This document shows, piece after piece, positions 45,174 to 54,094 of a DNA stretch of 57,570 nt (the first letter of the stretch is position 1; each line of letters begins with the position of its first letter). Both the position numbers and the translations under genes were made by a program. Source of the DNA: Pedosphaera sp. (GTDB lineage: Bacteria; Verrucomicrobiota; Verrucomicrobiia; Limisphaerales; DSYF01); the NCBI GenBank assembly GCA_017853715.1, contig JAFMIZ010000006.1, positions 1-57,570 of the forward strand, written 5' to 3'. The notes under the pieces were generated by a model that saw only the letters and a program-made list of their open reading frames with translations, searched no databases and had not been told where the DNA came from.

Positions 45174-45665
45174 TCAGGCGGAAGTTTCGTCAAGAAAGGT
45201 GATTTTTCCGCCGGAAGCCGCCAGGTTTGAAATACTGTCCAGCAGAGTCGGCGCGCTCTTGGGCGCACTCACTGGCGCCGGTGCAGTCTGGGGTGCCAAC
45301 GCTGACCGCAACGCACCCTCCACGAGTTGAGCGCAGTGAATCTTCATCGGCGGCAACGGCCCTAATTCACCCGCCAGTTCCTCCGTCTTGAGCGCCAGTG
45401 CTTCCTCCGCCGTTTTACCGCGAATCAACTCGGTGGCAAGACTGGCCACTGCAATCGCCGTCTCACAACCAAACGACTGAAAGCTGGCCTTGTCGATGAT
45501 TTTGCGTCCGCCGTCCTCGCGGAATTTCACCCACATACGCAGCATCTCGCCACAATCCGAGTTGCCGACGGTGCCCACCGAATCGGCGTCGGCCATCTCA
45601 CCCAAGTTCTTTGGGTCAGCCATGGCCTGTTGGATGCGTTTTTGTAAATCGTCGTTCATAGCCAT
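45174..45665 (-). CDS. NifU/IscU-type iron-sulfur scaffold-like protein
   Basis: 163 residues. The three cluster-binding cysteines of the U-type fold are in GNSDCGEM, SFGCETAIAVAS and KIHCAQLVEGAL, and the spacing fits NifU N-terminal domains. After about residue 120 a Pro/Ala-rich linker and short tail replace the usual [2Fe-2S] and Nfu domains. ATG 45659 is a second possible start. It is the last gene of the SUF cluster, 76 bases after the rhodanese. A second U-type protein, SufU, is encoded in the same cluster, so the roles may be split. Confidence 0.85.
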   Translation of the reverse strand: MAMNDDLQKRIQQAMADPKNLGEMADADSVGTVGNSDCGEMLRMWVKFREDGGRKIIDKASFQSFGCETAIAVASLATELIRGKTAEEALALKTEELAGELGPLPPMKIHCAQLVEGALRSALAPQTAPAPVSAPKSAPTLLDSISNLAASGGKITFLDETSA

Positions 45666-45741
45666 AAAAGTAGTTTGCCAAAAAAAGTAACAGATGGCGC
45701 AAAAAGGGGGGGCTTTTCGTGCCGCTTATGCCTTTTTGTCG

Positions 45742-46284
45742 CTAGCCAAGTTTATATCTCCTCACCGTGGCGTCGACTTCCTGCGACCAGGCATCAATGC
45801 CACCGCGCAGGCAGCGCACGTTCTGCAAGCCGTGCCCCATGAAATACGCCGCCGCATCAAGACCATGCTTGCCCTTATGGTCCACAACGACGAGCGGACG
45901 CGTGTTGGCACCTTCCGCCATGATTTGCTGCATCACTGGCTGAGAAAGCAGCACCGAGCCTTCAATGCGAACCGCCTCAAATTCCTCGCGCGAGCGCACG
46001 TCCACCAGGCGAACGCTGGCATCACTTTGACGCCACTGGGCGAGCTCTTTGGCTCCGATCAAAATCTTCTCATCCTGCTCGTGGCTCGATTGGATGTGCG
46101 CGAGCACCTCGGCCACGTTCAAGTTGCCGTTCCGCCCACACACGCCCGCCAGCGTCTCCGTCGGTTGAAATCCACAGCTCGCACAACCCCCGATGTGGTA
46201 TTTGCGAAACAACGCCCGCTGCGCTCCGGGATACGCGGCGAGAACCTCGCTCATCAGTGATTGGCCTGTGATGGTCACGCTCAT
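45742..46284 (-). CDS. CxxC (DUF1858-like) domain fused to a rhodanese fold lacking the active Cys
   Basis: 180 residues. The N-terminal part (about 8-50, YPGAQRALFRKYHIGGCASCGFQPTETLAGVC) resembles the short DUF1858/hybrid-cluster-associated redox domain with a CxxC pair. The rest is a rhodanese fold (KELAQWRQSDASVRLVDVRSREEFEAVRIEGS). At the active-site loop the usual Cys is absent (VVVDHKGKHGLDAA), so it should not carry persulfide in the classic way. Its ATG overlaps the sufS stop, pointing to a role in sulfur or cluster delivery. Confidence 0.83.
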   Translation of the reverse strand: MSVTITGQSLMSEVLAAYPGAQRALFRKYHIGGCASCGFQPTETLAGVCGRNGNLNVAEVLAHIQSSHEQDEKILIGAKELAQWRQSDASVRLVDVRSREEFEAVRIEGSVLLSQPVMQQIMAEGANTRPLVVVDHKGKHGLDAAAYFMGHGLQNVRCLRGGIDAWSQEVDATVRRYKLG

Positions 46285-47519
46285 GACCCAAAGAACTTCT
46301 GGATCTCCTTCAAGACGTCAAACAGGCGATCGATTTCGGCTGTGGTGTTGTAGAAGTAGAAACTTGCGCGACTGGTGGATTCGACGCCCAGCTTGCGCAT
46401 CAGCGGTTGCGTGCAGTGGTGACCACCTCGCAAAGCGATGCCTTTCTGATTGGCCAGTTCAGTCACATCATGCGCGTGGATGTCGTTCAACAGGAAGCTC
46501 ACCAGCCCGGCGCGGCCTACGTGCGGACCAAAGATGCGAATCTTGTCCAAGCCCATCAATTTTTCGTAGGCGTAAGCACCCAACTGCTGGTCATGCTCGG
46601 AAATCATATCCCGACCAATGGCATCCAAGTAGTCCATCGCAGCGTGCAGTCCGATGGGGCCGGAAATGTCGGGCGTGCCCGCTTCGAACCGATGGGGCGG
46701 CACTTTGTAGGTGCTCTTGTGGTAATCGGCCGTGAGAATCATTTCCCCCCCGCCATGATAGGGCGGCATCTGCTCCAGCAGTTCCATGCGTCCGTAAAGG
46801 AAACCAATCCCCGTCGGTCCGCACATCTTGTGGCCAGACACCGCGAGAAAATCGCAACCGATCTCCTGCACATCGAGCGGACGATGGCCCGCACTCTGAG
46901 CAGCGTCCACGAAGGTAGTGATGCCCTTGCGACGGGCACGTTCGCAAAGCTCGACCACCGGGTTGATGGTGCCCAGCGCATTGGAGATGTGAACGAACGA
47001 GAGCAATTTCACACGGTCGGTCAGAAACTCATCCAAGCGAGCCAGATCGAGCAGCCCGATATCACCGATGATGGGCAGGAAGGCGAGCTTGGCACCGGTG
47101 CGTTGCGCCAGCAACTGCCATGGAACGATGTTGCTGTGGTGCTCCATCTCAGTGAGGAGAATGACGTCGCCCGCTTTGATGAACTTGGTGCCCCATGCGG
47201 TGGCGACAAGGTTGATGGCTTCGGTAGTGCCACGCGTCCAGATGATCTCGTCGGACTGGCGGGCATTGATGAATTTCGCCGCACGCTCGCGGGCCGCTTC
47301 AAAAGCCTTCGTCGCGCGATTGCTCAGTTCGTGGAGCCCGCGATGCACATTGGCGTTGTCTCGTTCATAGTAGTTGACCAGCGCCTGCACTACCTGGCGT
47401 GGCTTTTGTGACGTGGCCGCGTTGTCGAAATATACCAATGGCTGTCCGTGGACTTGTTGATTCAGGATGGGGAAATCCTTCCGCAATGCCGACCAATCAA
47501 CTTTCTGTGAATCGTTCAT
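46281..47519 (-). CDS. sufS: Cysteine desulfurase SufS
   Basis: 412-residue PLP enzyme, group II, that supplies sulfur from cysteine for Fe-S clusters. It has the cofactor Lys in SGHKMCGPTGIGFLYG, the DAAQSAGHRPLDVQ cofactor-binding stretch and the catalytic Cys in RGGHHCTQPLM. The short lid around the catalytic Cys is the SufS type. Its partner is SufU, encoded upstream. Start ATG 47519. Confidence 0.96.
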   Translation of the reverse strand: MNDSQKVDWSALRKDFPILNQQVHGQPLVYFDNAATSQKPRQVVQALVNYYERDNANVHRGLHELSNRATKAFEAARERAAKFINARQSDEIIWTRGTTEAINLVATAWGTKFIKAGDVILLTEMEHHSNIVPWQLLAQRTGAKLAFLPIIGDIGLLDLARLDEFLTDRVKLLSFVHISNALGTINPVVELCERARRKGITTFVDAAQSAGHRPLDVQEIGCDFLAVSGHKMCGPTGIGFLYGRMELLEQMPPYHGGGEMILTADYHKSTYKVPPHRFEAGTPDISGPIGLHAAMDYLDAIGRDMISEHDQQLGAYAYEKLMGLDKIRIFGPHVGRAGLVSFLLNDIHAHDVTELANQKGIALRGGHHCTQPLMRKLGVESTSRASFYFYNTTAEIDRLFDVLKEIQKFFGS

Positions 47520-47530
47520 TGAAATTGAGC

Positions 47531-47586
47531 CGCGGAGATGCGGAAGCGCAGGGAGGGATTCAAGTCCGCGTCTGTGCGCCTCCGCG
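47531..47586. repeat. CGCGGAG...CTCCGCG inverted repeat between sufT and sufS
   Basis: CGCGGAG (47531-47537) and CTCCGCG (47580-47586) flank a GCGCAGGGAG-type stretch in the 72-base gap between two operon genes. The wording resembles dispersed repeats of Verrucomicrobia and Planctomycetes. It could also affect mRNA stability between sufT and sufS. Confidence 0.4.
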
Positions 47587-47591
47587 ATAAA

Positions 47592-48140
47592 TCACATCAA
47601 CCCCAGTTGCAGCTTCGCCGCTTCGGTGAGCATGCCTTGGTTCCACGGCGGATCCCAGACCAGTTCTACTTGCACGTCTTGCACCGGATCAATGCAGAGC
47701 AGTTTGTTCTGCACGTCCTGCTGCAGGACCGGGCCCATGCCACAGCCGGGCGCAGTCAAAGTCATCTTCACGGCAACCTTGTATTCATTTGTGCCCATTG
47801 GCTCGATGTGGCAGTCATAGATCAATCCGAGGTCTACGATGTTGACGGGGATTTCCGGATCGTAGCAGGTCTTGAGTTGAGCCCAGATCTCCTTCTCCAC
47901 TTCTTCTTGGGACATGGGGCCAACCGGAGCGGTGGTCTTGGCGGCGACCTCGTACCCCAAGGCGTCAGCATCCTGACCGCCGATGCGGAACATGTTGCCA
48001 TTGACGATGACGGTGTAACTGCCGCCGAGCGATTGCGTGACGTGTGCTTGTTCACCCTTGAGCAACGTGACCTTTGTGCCTGCGGGAACAATCGAGGCTT
48101 CCACATCGCGCGTCAGTGTGACTGGTTCGTTTGCATTCAT
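47592..48140 (-). CDS. sufT: SufT, MIP18/DUF59 family
   Basis: About 182 residues from ATG 48140 (MNANEPVTLTRDVEASIVP); the track start is 35 codons earlier and overlaps sufU. The N-terminal half (about 1-80) carries a SufT-type extension. The DUF59 domain has DPEIPVNIVDLGLIYD and LTAPGCGMGPVLQQDV, with its conserved Cys. SufT helps mature Fe-S proteins. It lies 20 bases after sufU. Confidence 0.92.
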   Translation of the reverse strand: MNANEPVTLTRDVEASIVPAGTKVTLLKGEQAHVTQSLGGSYTVIVNGNMFRIGGQDADALGYEVAAKTTAPVGPMSQEEVEKEIWAQLKTCYDPEIPVNIVDLGLIYDCHIEPMGTNEYKVAVKMTLTAPGCGMGPVLQQDVQNKLLCIDPVQDVQVELVWDPPWNQGMLTEAAKLQLGLM

Positions 48141-48160
48141 GACTTGAGATTCCAAATTCT

Positions 48161-48616
48161 TTAATTGTGTTCGTTCTCGGTCGAAACCGGCTGACCCTCG
48201 CCTTTCAAGGCCGCCATCAATGCGTGCCAGGAGAGGATTGCGCATTTCACGCGCGCAGGAAACTTATGCACTCCGGCAAATACCGCCAGCTTGCCGACGT
48301 CGCCCTCGGCCTTGCCTTTCGTGACGAGTTCGCGCACCAGTTCAAACATGGCGCCAGCCTCGTTGCGCGTCTTGCCCTTCACCGCATCGGTCAGCAAAGA
48401 GGCTGAAGCCTTCGAGATGCAGCAACCGGAACCTACAAAGGCGGCTTCCGTAATCTTGTCGCCGTCCAAGTTAAGAAACAGCTTCAACTGATCGCCACAC
48501 AACGGGTTCCGGCCCTGCGCGGAACAGGTGCACGGCGTCAACTCACGGAAATTCCGCGGGTGCTTGCAGTGGTCCAGAATGACCTGCTGATATAAGTCGG
48601 CGACGTCGTCGAACAT
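48161..48616 (-). CDS. sufU: SufU, zinc-dependent sulfur acceptor
   Basis: 151 residues. It accepts persulfide sulfur from SufS. The zinc ligands are in NPLCGD, GSGCCISKASASLL and RVKCAILSWHAL. The 18-20 residue insertion typical of SufU relative to IscU lies between the second and third Cys regions. It sits between sufD and sufT; the gap to sufD holds a GC hairpin. Confidence 0.94.
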   Translation of the reverse strand: MFDDVADLYQQVILDHCKHPRNFRELTPCTCSAQGRNPLCGDQLKLFLNLDGDKITEAAFVGSGCCISKASASLLTDAVKGKTRNEAGAMFELVRELVTKGKAEGDVGKLAVFAGVHKFPARVKCAILSWHALMAALKGEGQPVSTENEHN

Positions 48617-48699
48617 GGGCTCAATCTACCAAAGAATCCGGGAAATACACCAAACAAAGTGGGCCTGACATATTCCGTGTTCTGTAATGCGTAAAACAG

Positions 48700-48721
48700 C
48701 CGGGAGGGGAAGCCCCTCCGG
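48700..48721. repeat. GC-rich hairpin between sufD and sufU
   Basis: CCGGGAGGGG-AAG-CCCCTCCGG forms a nine-base stem with one bulged G, in the 118-base gap inside the SUF run. It has no T tract. It is either a partial terminator or a copy of the dispersed palindromes. Confidence 0.45.
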
Positions 48722-48734
48722 AACACCCGCCCCG

Positions 48735-50063
48735 TCAATGAGTCGCGACCAGCGGGTTCGCCTCCAGCCGGTCCCACACCACCTTGTCCAGCTCCTCGCG
48801 GGCGCCCTCATGCTTGATGCGCTCGATGATTTCACCAGCGAACGCATGAATGAGCATCCGGCGGGCAGTATCCGTGCCGATACCACGGGCGCGCAGGTAA
48901 AAAATGGATTCGTCATCGAGCTGTCCAATCGTTGCGCCGTGCGTGCACTTCACGTCGTCGGCATAGATCTCCAACTGCGGCTTGGTATCTGCGGTGGCGT
49001 CATCGCTGAGGAGCAGGTTCTTGTTGGTCTGCTTCGCGTCCGTCTTTTGCGCGATGGGATGCACGTAGATGCGACCATGAAAAACACCCTTCGATTTGTC
49101 ATCGAGGATACCGTTGAAATACTCGTGGCTGGCGCAGTTCGGTTGGGCGTGCTCCACAATCATATGGTGGTCGGCCAACTGGTCGCCTTTGGTCACGTAA
49201 AGTCCGTTGAGAATCGCCTCCAAACCTTCGCCCGCGAGGTTGGTGCGGAGGTTGTTGCGCGAGAGCTTTGCGCCCAGCGCGAACGAGTGCGAAGCGAAGT
49301 TGCTAGTGCGTCCCAGCTTTGCGTGCAACGCCGCGATGTGATAGGCCGCGAGACTTTCGTCCTGCACCTTGACGTGTTCAAACACGGCGTTGTCGGAGGC
49401 GACGATCTCCGTGACGACGTTGGTGAAGTAGGCCGCCTCAGTGGTGGCGACGTAGCTCTCCAGCACCGTCGCCTGTGAATTTGCCTCCGTGATGAACAGG
49501 TTGCGCGCCTGCACCGTGGCCCCGGATTCGTCCACCGTTGAGATGTAGAGCAGATGAACCGGTTGTTCGAGCACCTTACCCGCCGCAATGTAAACGAAGC
49601 CGCCATCGCGGAAGGTAGCGCTGTTGAGCGCCGCAAATCCATCGCCTTCACCTGTGGCCTGCTGCGCAAGGTACTTTTCGATCAACAGGGAGTTCTCGGT
49701 CATCGCGGCGGCCAGATTCTTGACGATCACGCCGGCAGGGAGCTGGCCGATAGTGGACAACGCAGTGGAGAAATGCCCGTTCACAAAGACCAATCGGTGG
49801 GCCGGGAGGGTTCCGAACAAAGCGGCGTTCACGGTTTCCGCCGTAGCTTTGCCACCGGTGGCTGGCTTGAAATTCAACTTGGTCAACGGGGCAACGTTGG
49901 TGAAACGCCAGTCCTCATGCTTGGTTGAGGGGAAGCCGAGAGCGGCAAAGTGCGCCGCACCCGCCTTGCGTACGGGTGAAAGCCACGCGGGTTGAGTGGC
50001 GGGTTCGGTTTGGGCGAGCTGCAGCAGCACCGCCGTGGTATCAAGGGTTTCCTGTTGTGCCAT
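48735..50063 (-). CDS. sufD: SufD, Fe-S scaffold complex subunit
   Basis: About 442 residues from ATG 50063 (MAQQETLDTTAVLL). The track start two codons earlier is TTG. N-terminal helical region with FPSTKHEDWRFTNVAPL, then a right-handed beta-helix core. The C-terminal SufBD part has DDVKCTHGATIGQLDDESIFYLRARGI. SufD normally forms a complex with SufB and SufC, which are not next to it here. It is the first gene of this run and is divergent from the quinone reductase gene. Confidence 0.94.
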   Translation of the reverse strand: MAQQETLDTTAVLLQLAQTEPATQPAWLSPVRKAGAAHFAALGFPSTKHEDWRFTNVAPLTKLNFKPATGGKATAETVNAALFGTLPAHRLVFVNGHFSTALSTIGQLPAGVIVKNLAAAMTENSLLIEKYLAQQATGEGDGFAALNSATFRDGGFVYIAAGKVLEQPVHLLYISTVDESGATVQARNLFITEANSQATVLESYVATTEAAYFTNVVTEIVASDNAVFEHVKVQDESLAAYHIAALHAKLGRTSNFASHSFALGAKLSRNNLRTNLAGEGLEAILNGLYVTKGDQLADHHMIVEHAQPNCASHEYFNGILDDKSKGVFHGRIYVHPIAQKTDAKQTNKNLLLSDDATADTKPQLEIYADDVKCTHGATIGQLDDESIFYLRARGIGTDTARRMLIHAFAGEIIERIKHEGAREELDKVVWDRLEANPLVATH

Positions 50064-50103
50064 TTTCAAAGTCTGGATTCACCGAAAAGTCCGACACTTT
50101 TCC

Positions 50104-50142
50104 ATGAGACGGCCCCTGGCGCAAGCGCGCGGAGGGCCTCAT
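50104..50142. promoter_or_regulatory. Long inverted repeat in the sufD upstream region
   Basis: ATGA-ac-GGCCC and GGGCC-TCAT form a nested stem around a CGC-AA-GCG mini-hairpin, 41 bases before the sufD ATG. It lies in the 160-base divergent gap and could be a 5' leader structure or an operator. No IscR-type motif was recognised. Confidence 0.35.
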
Positions 50143-50223
50143 TTTGACAGTCTGGACCGCTTAACCAAGCTTTTCCATCCATTTACGGCTTCACAGGTAG
50201 TTCATGCTGGCTACCTTTGACAC

Positions 50224-51216
50224 ATGAAGGCTGCCTACATCACCCGCACCGGCCCGCCTGAAGCCATCCAATACGGCGACCTGCCTGACCCCGTGCCTAA
50301 GGCGGGCGAATGCCTGATTCGCGTGAAAGCGGCGGATGTAAACCCCATCGACGTCTATTGGCGTGCCGGGATGGTGCCCGCGCCCATGACGTTCCCTTTC
50401 ATCCTGGGGCGCGACTTGGCAGGTGTAGTGACTGAATGTGGTGAGGGCGTGCGCCACTTCCAAGTCGGTGACCGGGTCTGGTGCTCCAATCTGGGGTTCC
50501 AAGGCCGCCAAGGCGGCTTCGCTGAATTGTGCGCCGTGCATGAGGACTGGTTGCATCCCATACCGGCGACTGTGAAAGAGGAAGACATCGTTGCCAGTTC
50601 CCTCACCGGCATCACTGCGCATCTGGGGTTGGTGGGCCGGGGCAAATTGCAATCCGGGGAAACGCTCTTCGTGAACGGCGGTTCCGGCGGTGTCGGTTCC
50701 TGCGTGGTGCAAATGGGCAAGCTGCTGGGCGCAAGGGTCATCACCACGGCAGGCAGTGACGCCAAAGCGGAGCTCTGCCGCCAGCTCGGCGCGGATCTGG
50801 CAATCAACTACCGCACGCAGGATGTGGACGCAGCCATCCGTGAATTCGCGCCCGACGGCGTCAACGTCTGGTGGGAGACACTGCGTGAACCCAATTTCGA
50901 ACGCACCGTTTCCCTGCTTGCGTTGCGCGGGCGGATGGTGGTGATGGCCGGTCGCGACGCCAAACCAGTTTTTCCTGTGGGTCCGTTCTACGTGAAAGAT
51001 TGCGCGCTCCACGGCTTCGCAATGTTCAACGCCACCGCCGAGGACCAACGTCCCGCTGGCGACGCCATCAATCGCTGGATGGCCGCTGGCCTGTTCAAGG
51101 CGCGGATTGACCGAGTGCTCCCGCTCTCCGAAGCAGCGCAGGCCCACCGCTTGCAGGAAGAAAGCACCATCGGCAAGACTGGCGCGATATCGGGTAAGAT
51201 TGTGCTAAAGCCCTGA
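50224..51216 (+). CDS. NADPH:quinone reductase, MDR/zeta-crystallin family
   Basis: 330 residues. The GroES-like N-terminal domain (MKAAYITRTGPPEAIQYGDLPDPVPKAGECLIRVKAADVNPID) is followed by the Rossmann signature NGGSGGVGSCVVQMGKLLGARV. The structural zinc cysteines of alcohol dehydrogenases are missing, which fits quinone reductases. It uses NADPH to reduce quinones or small enones. The gene stands alone, divergent from sufD. Confidence 0.9.
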   Translation: MKAAYITRTGPPEAIQYGDLPDPVPKAGECLIRVKAADVNPIDVYWRAGMVPAPMTFPFILGRDLAGVVTECGEGVRHFQVGDRVWCSNLGFQGRQGGFAELCAVHEDWLHPIPATVKEEDIVASSLTGITAHLGLVGRGKLQSGETLFVNGGSGGVGSCVVQMGKLLGARVITTAGSDAKAELCRQLGADLAINYRTQDVDAAIREFAPDGVNVWWETLREPNFERTVSLLALRGRMVVMAGRDAKPVFPVGPFYVKDCALHGFAMFNATAEDQRPAGDAINRWMAAGLFKARIDRVLPLSEAAQAHRLQEESTIGKTGAISGKIVLKP

Positions 51217-51349
51217 CTAGGTTGACGGGAAGCCCCTTGACCGGCGCAGCGAGCCCCTCAGCGCCCGGCCTCGGAGGGGTCCCGAAACCACTTTAACGAG
51301 CGTCGGACCGGTTAAGCCGGGACTAAGGATGGAGGTCGCGGAAGCACAA
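51217..51349. repeat. Structured intergenic region between qor-like and acs
   Basis: 133 bases between two convergent genes. They hold CCGG-TTAAG-CCGG and a CCGGCGC...GCGCCCGG pair with one bulge. There is no clear T run. This is probably another copy of the dispersed repeats that also separates the two transcripts. Confidence 0.35.
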
Positions 51350-53320
51350 TTACTGCTTCCCTTGCACCAACGCAGTCACCACGCCTGGATCGGCCAGTGT
51401 CGTCACATCACCGATCTGGTCGGTCTGGTTTTCGGCGATCTTGCGCAGGATGCGGCGCATGATCTTGCCTGAGCGCGTCTTGGGCAATCCGGGTGCGAAC
51501 TGCAATTTATCTGGCGCAGCGATCGGCCCAATCTCCTTGCGCACATGCAGCACGAGTTCCTTCTTCAACTCGTCGGTTGGATGGATACCGTCCTTCAAGG
51601 TCACAAACGCATAGAGCGCCTGACCTTTCACATCATGCGGCATCGGCGCAACGGCTGCTTCGGCCACCTTGGGATGGCTCACCAGCGCGCTCTCCACTTC
51701 CGCCGTGCCGATGCGATGCCCAGACACGTTCACCACGTCATCAATACGACCCATCAGCCAGTAATCACCATCGGGATCAATGCGGCAGCCGTCGCCCGTG
51801 AAATACATGTTCGCAAACATCGTGAAGTAGGTGTCAATGAAACGGTCGTGGTCACCCCATGTGGTGCGCATCATGCCCGGCCACGGTTTCTTGATGCACA
51901 ACTTGCCGCCCTCGTTCGGTGCGCACGGCGTCCCGTCGTCTTTCAAAACCACCGGTTCGACGCCAAAGAACGGTCTGCCCGCGCTGCCCGGTTTGAGCGT
52001 GTGCGCGCCCGGCAAAGGCGTGATCAAGTGCCCGCCAGTCTCTGTTTGCCACCATGTGTCCACGATGGGGCAACGTTCCTTGCCGATGACGCGGTAATAC
52101 CACATCCATGCCTCGGGGTTTATCGGTTCGCCCACTGAACCCAGCACGCGCAGGGAACTGAGATTGTATTTGTTCGGCCATTCCTCGCCCAAACGAATCA
52201 ACGAACGAATCGCCGTCGGCGCAGTGTAGAACGAGGTGACTTTGTATTTCTCGCAGACCTGCCAGAACCGTCCTGCGTCCGGGAACGTCGGCACGCCCTC
52301 AAACATCAGGCTCGTGGCGCCAATGCACAGGGGACCGTAAACAATATAGGTGTGACCAGTCACCCAGCCGATGTCCGCCGTGCACCAATAGATGTCATCG
52401 TCGTGGAGGTCGAAGGTGTATTTGGTCGTGAGCGCTGCGTGCAACAAATACCCCGCCGTGCTGTGGACCACGCCCTTGGGTTTGCCCGTCGAGCCGGAGG
52501 TGTAGAGCATGAACAGGTAATCCTCCGCGTTCATCGCCTCCGCCGGACAGTCCGAGCTCGCCGTAGCCATCACATCATGCCACCAAATGTCGCGCTTATT
52601 ATCAAAGTGACAGGGCGCGTCGGTGCGCTTTACCACCACAACGCGTTCAATGCTCGGCGTATGCTGCAGGGCCTCGTCCGCAATATCCTTCAGCGGAATG
52701 TTCTTTCCCGCGCGCAAACCGACGTTCGCCGTGATGAGCAGTTTGCAGGTGGAATCGTTGATGCGCCCCGACAGCGCTTCCGCGCTGAAACCTCCGAAGA
52801 TAATGGAGTGAATCGCCCCGATGCGTGTGCAGGCCAGCATGGCCACGGCCAACTCGGTGATCATGGGCATGTAGATCGCCACACGGTCGCCCTTGTGCAC
52901 GCCTAGGGATTTCATCACGTTGGCAAACTTGCACACCTCCTTGTGCAACTGCGCGTAGGTCAGCGTGTGCGTTTCCTCGTCCGCCTCGCCCTGCCAGACG
53001 ATGGCGGGTTTGTTGGGAATGGTCGTGAGGTGCCGGTCCAGGCAGTTCACGGAGACATTAAGCTGACCGTCTTCAAACCACGTGTGCCGGATATTGCGGC
53101 CCGCAGTGTTCCAGTTGTAACGACGCGCCACGGTCGGCGGCTTGGACCATTGCAGCGTCGCCGCCTGTTCCAGCCAGAACGCATCCGGTTCCTTCACCGA
53201 GCGGTCATACATCTTCTGGTAGGTGTCGGCGCTGATCCACGCGCGCTTCGCCGCCTCGGGTGAGGGCGGGAAGGTGCGGCTTTCCTGCAACAACGAATCG
53301 GTCTTGATGGGTTCAGGCAT
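51350..53320 (-). CDS. acs: Acetyl-CoA synthetase
   Basis: 656-residue AMP-forming ligase that turns acetate, ATP and CoA into acetyl-CoA. The adenylation motif is [11 protein letters not shown], the core is [18 protein letters not shown], and the C-terminal [16 protein letters not shown] contains the Lys that is regulated by acetylation in this family. Length matches E. coli Acs (652). Start ATG 53320. No CRP- or sigma-54-like site was seen in the 128-base upstream gap. Confidence 0.97.
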   Translation of the reverse strand: MPEPIKTDSLLQESRTFPPSPEAAKRAWISADTYQKMYDRSVKEPDAFWLEQAATLQWSKPPTVARRYNWNTAGRNIRHTWFEDGQLNVSVNCLDRHLTTIPNKPAIVWQGEADEETHTLTYAQLHKEVCKFANVMKSLGVHKGDRVAIYMPMITELAVAMLACTRIGAIHSIIFGGFSAEALSGRINDSTCKLLITANVGLRAGKNIPLKDIADEALQHTPSIERVVVVKRTDAPCHFDNKRDIWWHDVMATASSDCPAEAMNAEDYLFMLYTSGSTGKPKGVVHSTAGYLLHAALTTKYTFDLHDDDIYWCTADIGWVTGHTYIVYGPLCIGATSLMFEGVPTFPDAGRFWQVCEKYKVTSFYTAPTAIRSLIRLGEEWPNKYNLSSLRVLGSVGEPINPEAWMWYYRVIGKERCPIVDTWWQTETGGHLITPLPGAHTLKPGSAGRPFFGVEPVVLKDDGTPCAPNEGGKLCIKKPWPGMMRTTWGDHDRFIDTYFTMFANMYFTGDGCRIDPDGDYWLMGRIDDVVNVSGHRIGTAEVESALVSHPKVAEAAVAPMPHDVKGQALYAFVTLKDGIHPTDELKKELVLHVRKEIGPIAAPDKLQFAPGLPKTRSGKIMRRILRKIAENQTDQIGDVTTLADPGVVTALVQGKQ

Positions 53321-53448
53321 GGCAGTTGGTACTAGTATTTTGAATTGGAAATGGTGTAGCCCAGAATGAAGAGCAGGCCAATTCCCTTTTTAGAATTTCG
53401 CCCGGAACTTGAATCGCACCGCCCCGGCGGCTAAAACCACCGCAACGA

Positions 53449-54030
53449 ATGCATCCAGCCACGCGCTTAACCGGACTTTCACCCGCTGTGTTCCTCGACC
53501 GCGACGGCACGATGATTGAGGAGCGGGAATATCTCTGCCGGCCCGAGGGCGTAGCGCTGTATCCCGGCGCGGGCAAGGCCCTGCGGCAGCTGATGGACGC
53601 GGGCTTCAAGCTGGTAGTTGTCACCAACCAGTCCGGCATTGGCCGCGGGTATTACACCGAGGCCGACATGCATCGCGTGAATGACCGCATGTTGGAACTG
53701 CTCGCCATCGATGGCGTCCGCATCGAGAAAATTTACTTTGCCCCGGAAGCTCCGGACCAGCCCAGCCGCGGTCGCAAGCCGAGTCCGCAATTCCTTTTCG
53801 ACGCCCGGGAGGAACTCGGGCTCGACCTCGCCCAAAGCTGCATCATCGGTGACAAACTGATTGATCTCGAGTGCGGTTGGAACGCAGGCGTGCGCCAGGC
53901 CATCCTCGTGCGCACCGGCTACGGAAAGAAGCTCGAGCAGAGTCAGCCCGAGGCGGTAGCGCGGGCTTGGGTGGTGGATGACCTGACGGCGGCGGCTGCC
54001 CGAATCGCGGGCGTTGACCACGCTCGGTGA
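53449..54030 (+). CDS. HAD-IIIA phosphatase, GmhB/HisB-N-like, without zinc loop
   Basis: 193 residues. HAD motif 1 is FLDRDGTMIEE, motif 2 VVTNQSGIGRGYY, then RKPSPQFLFDA and IIGDKLIDLECGWNAGV. This is the D,D-heptose 1,7-bisphosphate phosphatase family of ADP-heptose synthesis. The region that normally holds the zinc loop (CPHxP...CxCRKP) reads FAPEAPDQPSRGRKP with no Cys. It may be a related sugar-bisphosphate phosphatase rather than true GmhB. Confidence 0.85.
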   Translation: MHPATRLTGLSPAVFLDRDGTMIEEREYLCRPEGVALYPGAGKALRQLMDAGFKLVVVTNQSGIGRGYYTEADMHRVNDRMLELLAIDGVRIEKIYFAPEAPDQPSRGRKPSPQFLFDAREELGLDLAQSCIIGDKLIDLECGWNAGVRQAILVRTGYGKKLEQSQPEAVARAWVVDDLTAAAARIAGVDHAR

Positions 54031-54094
54031 TTTCTTCACGCGACCGGAGACAAAGCGCATTGACTCATTTCGGAAATCCCCGATTGTGGCTGCG

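Noticed and set aside
50191-51147. 318 aa minus-strand ORF
   Set aside because: Antisense of the quinone reductase gene.
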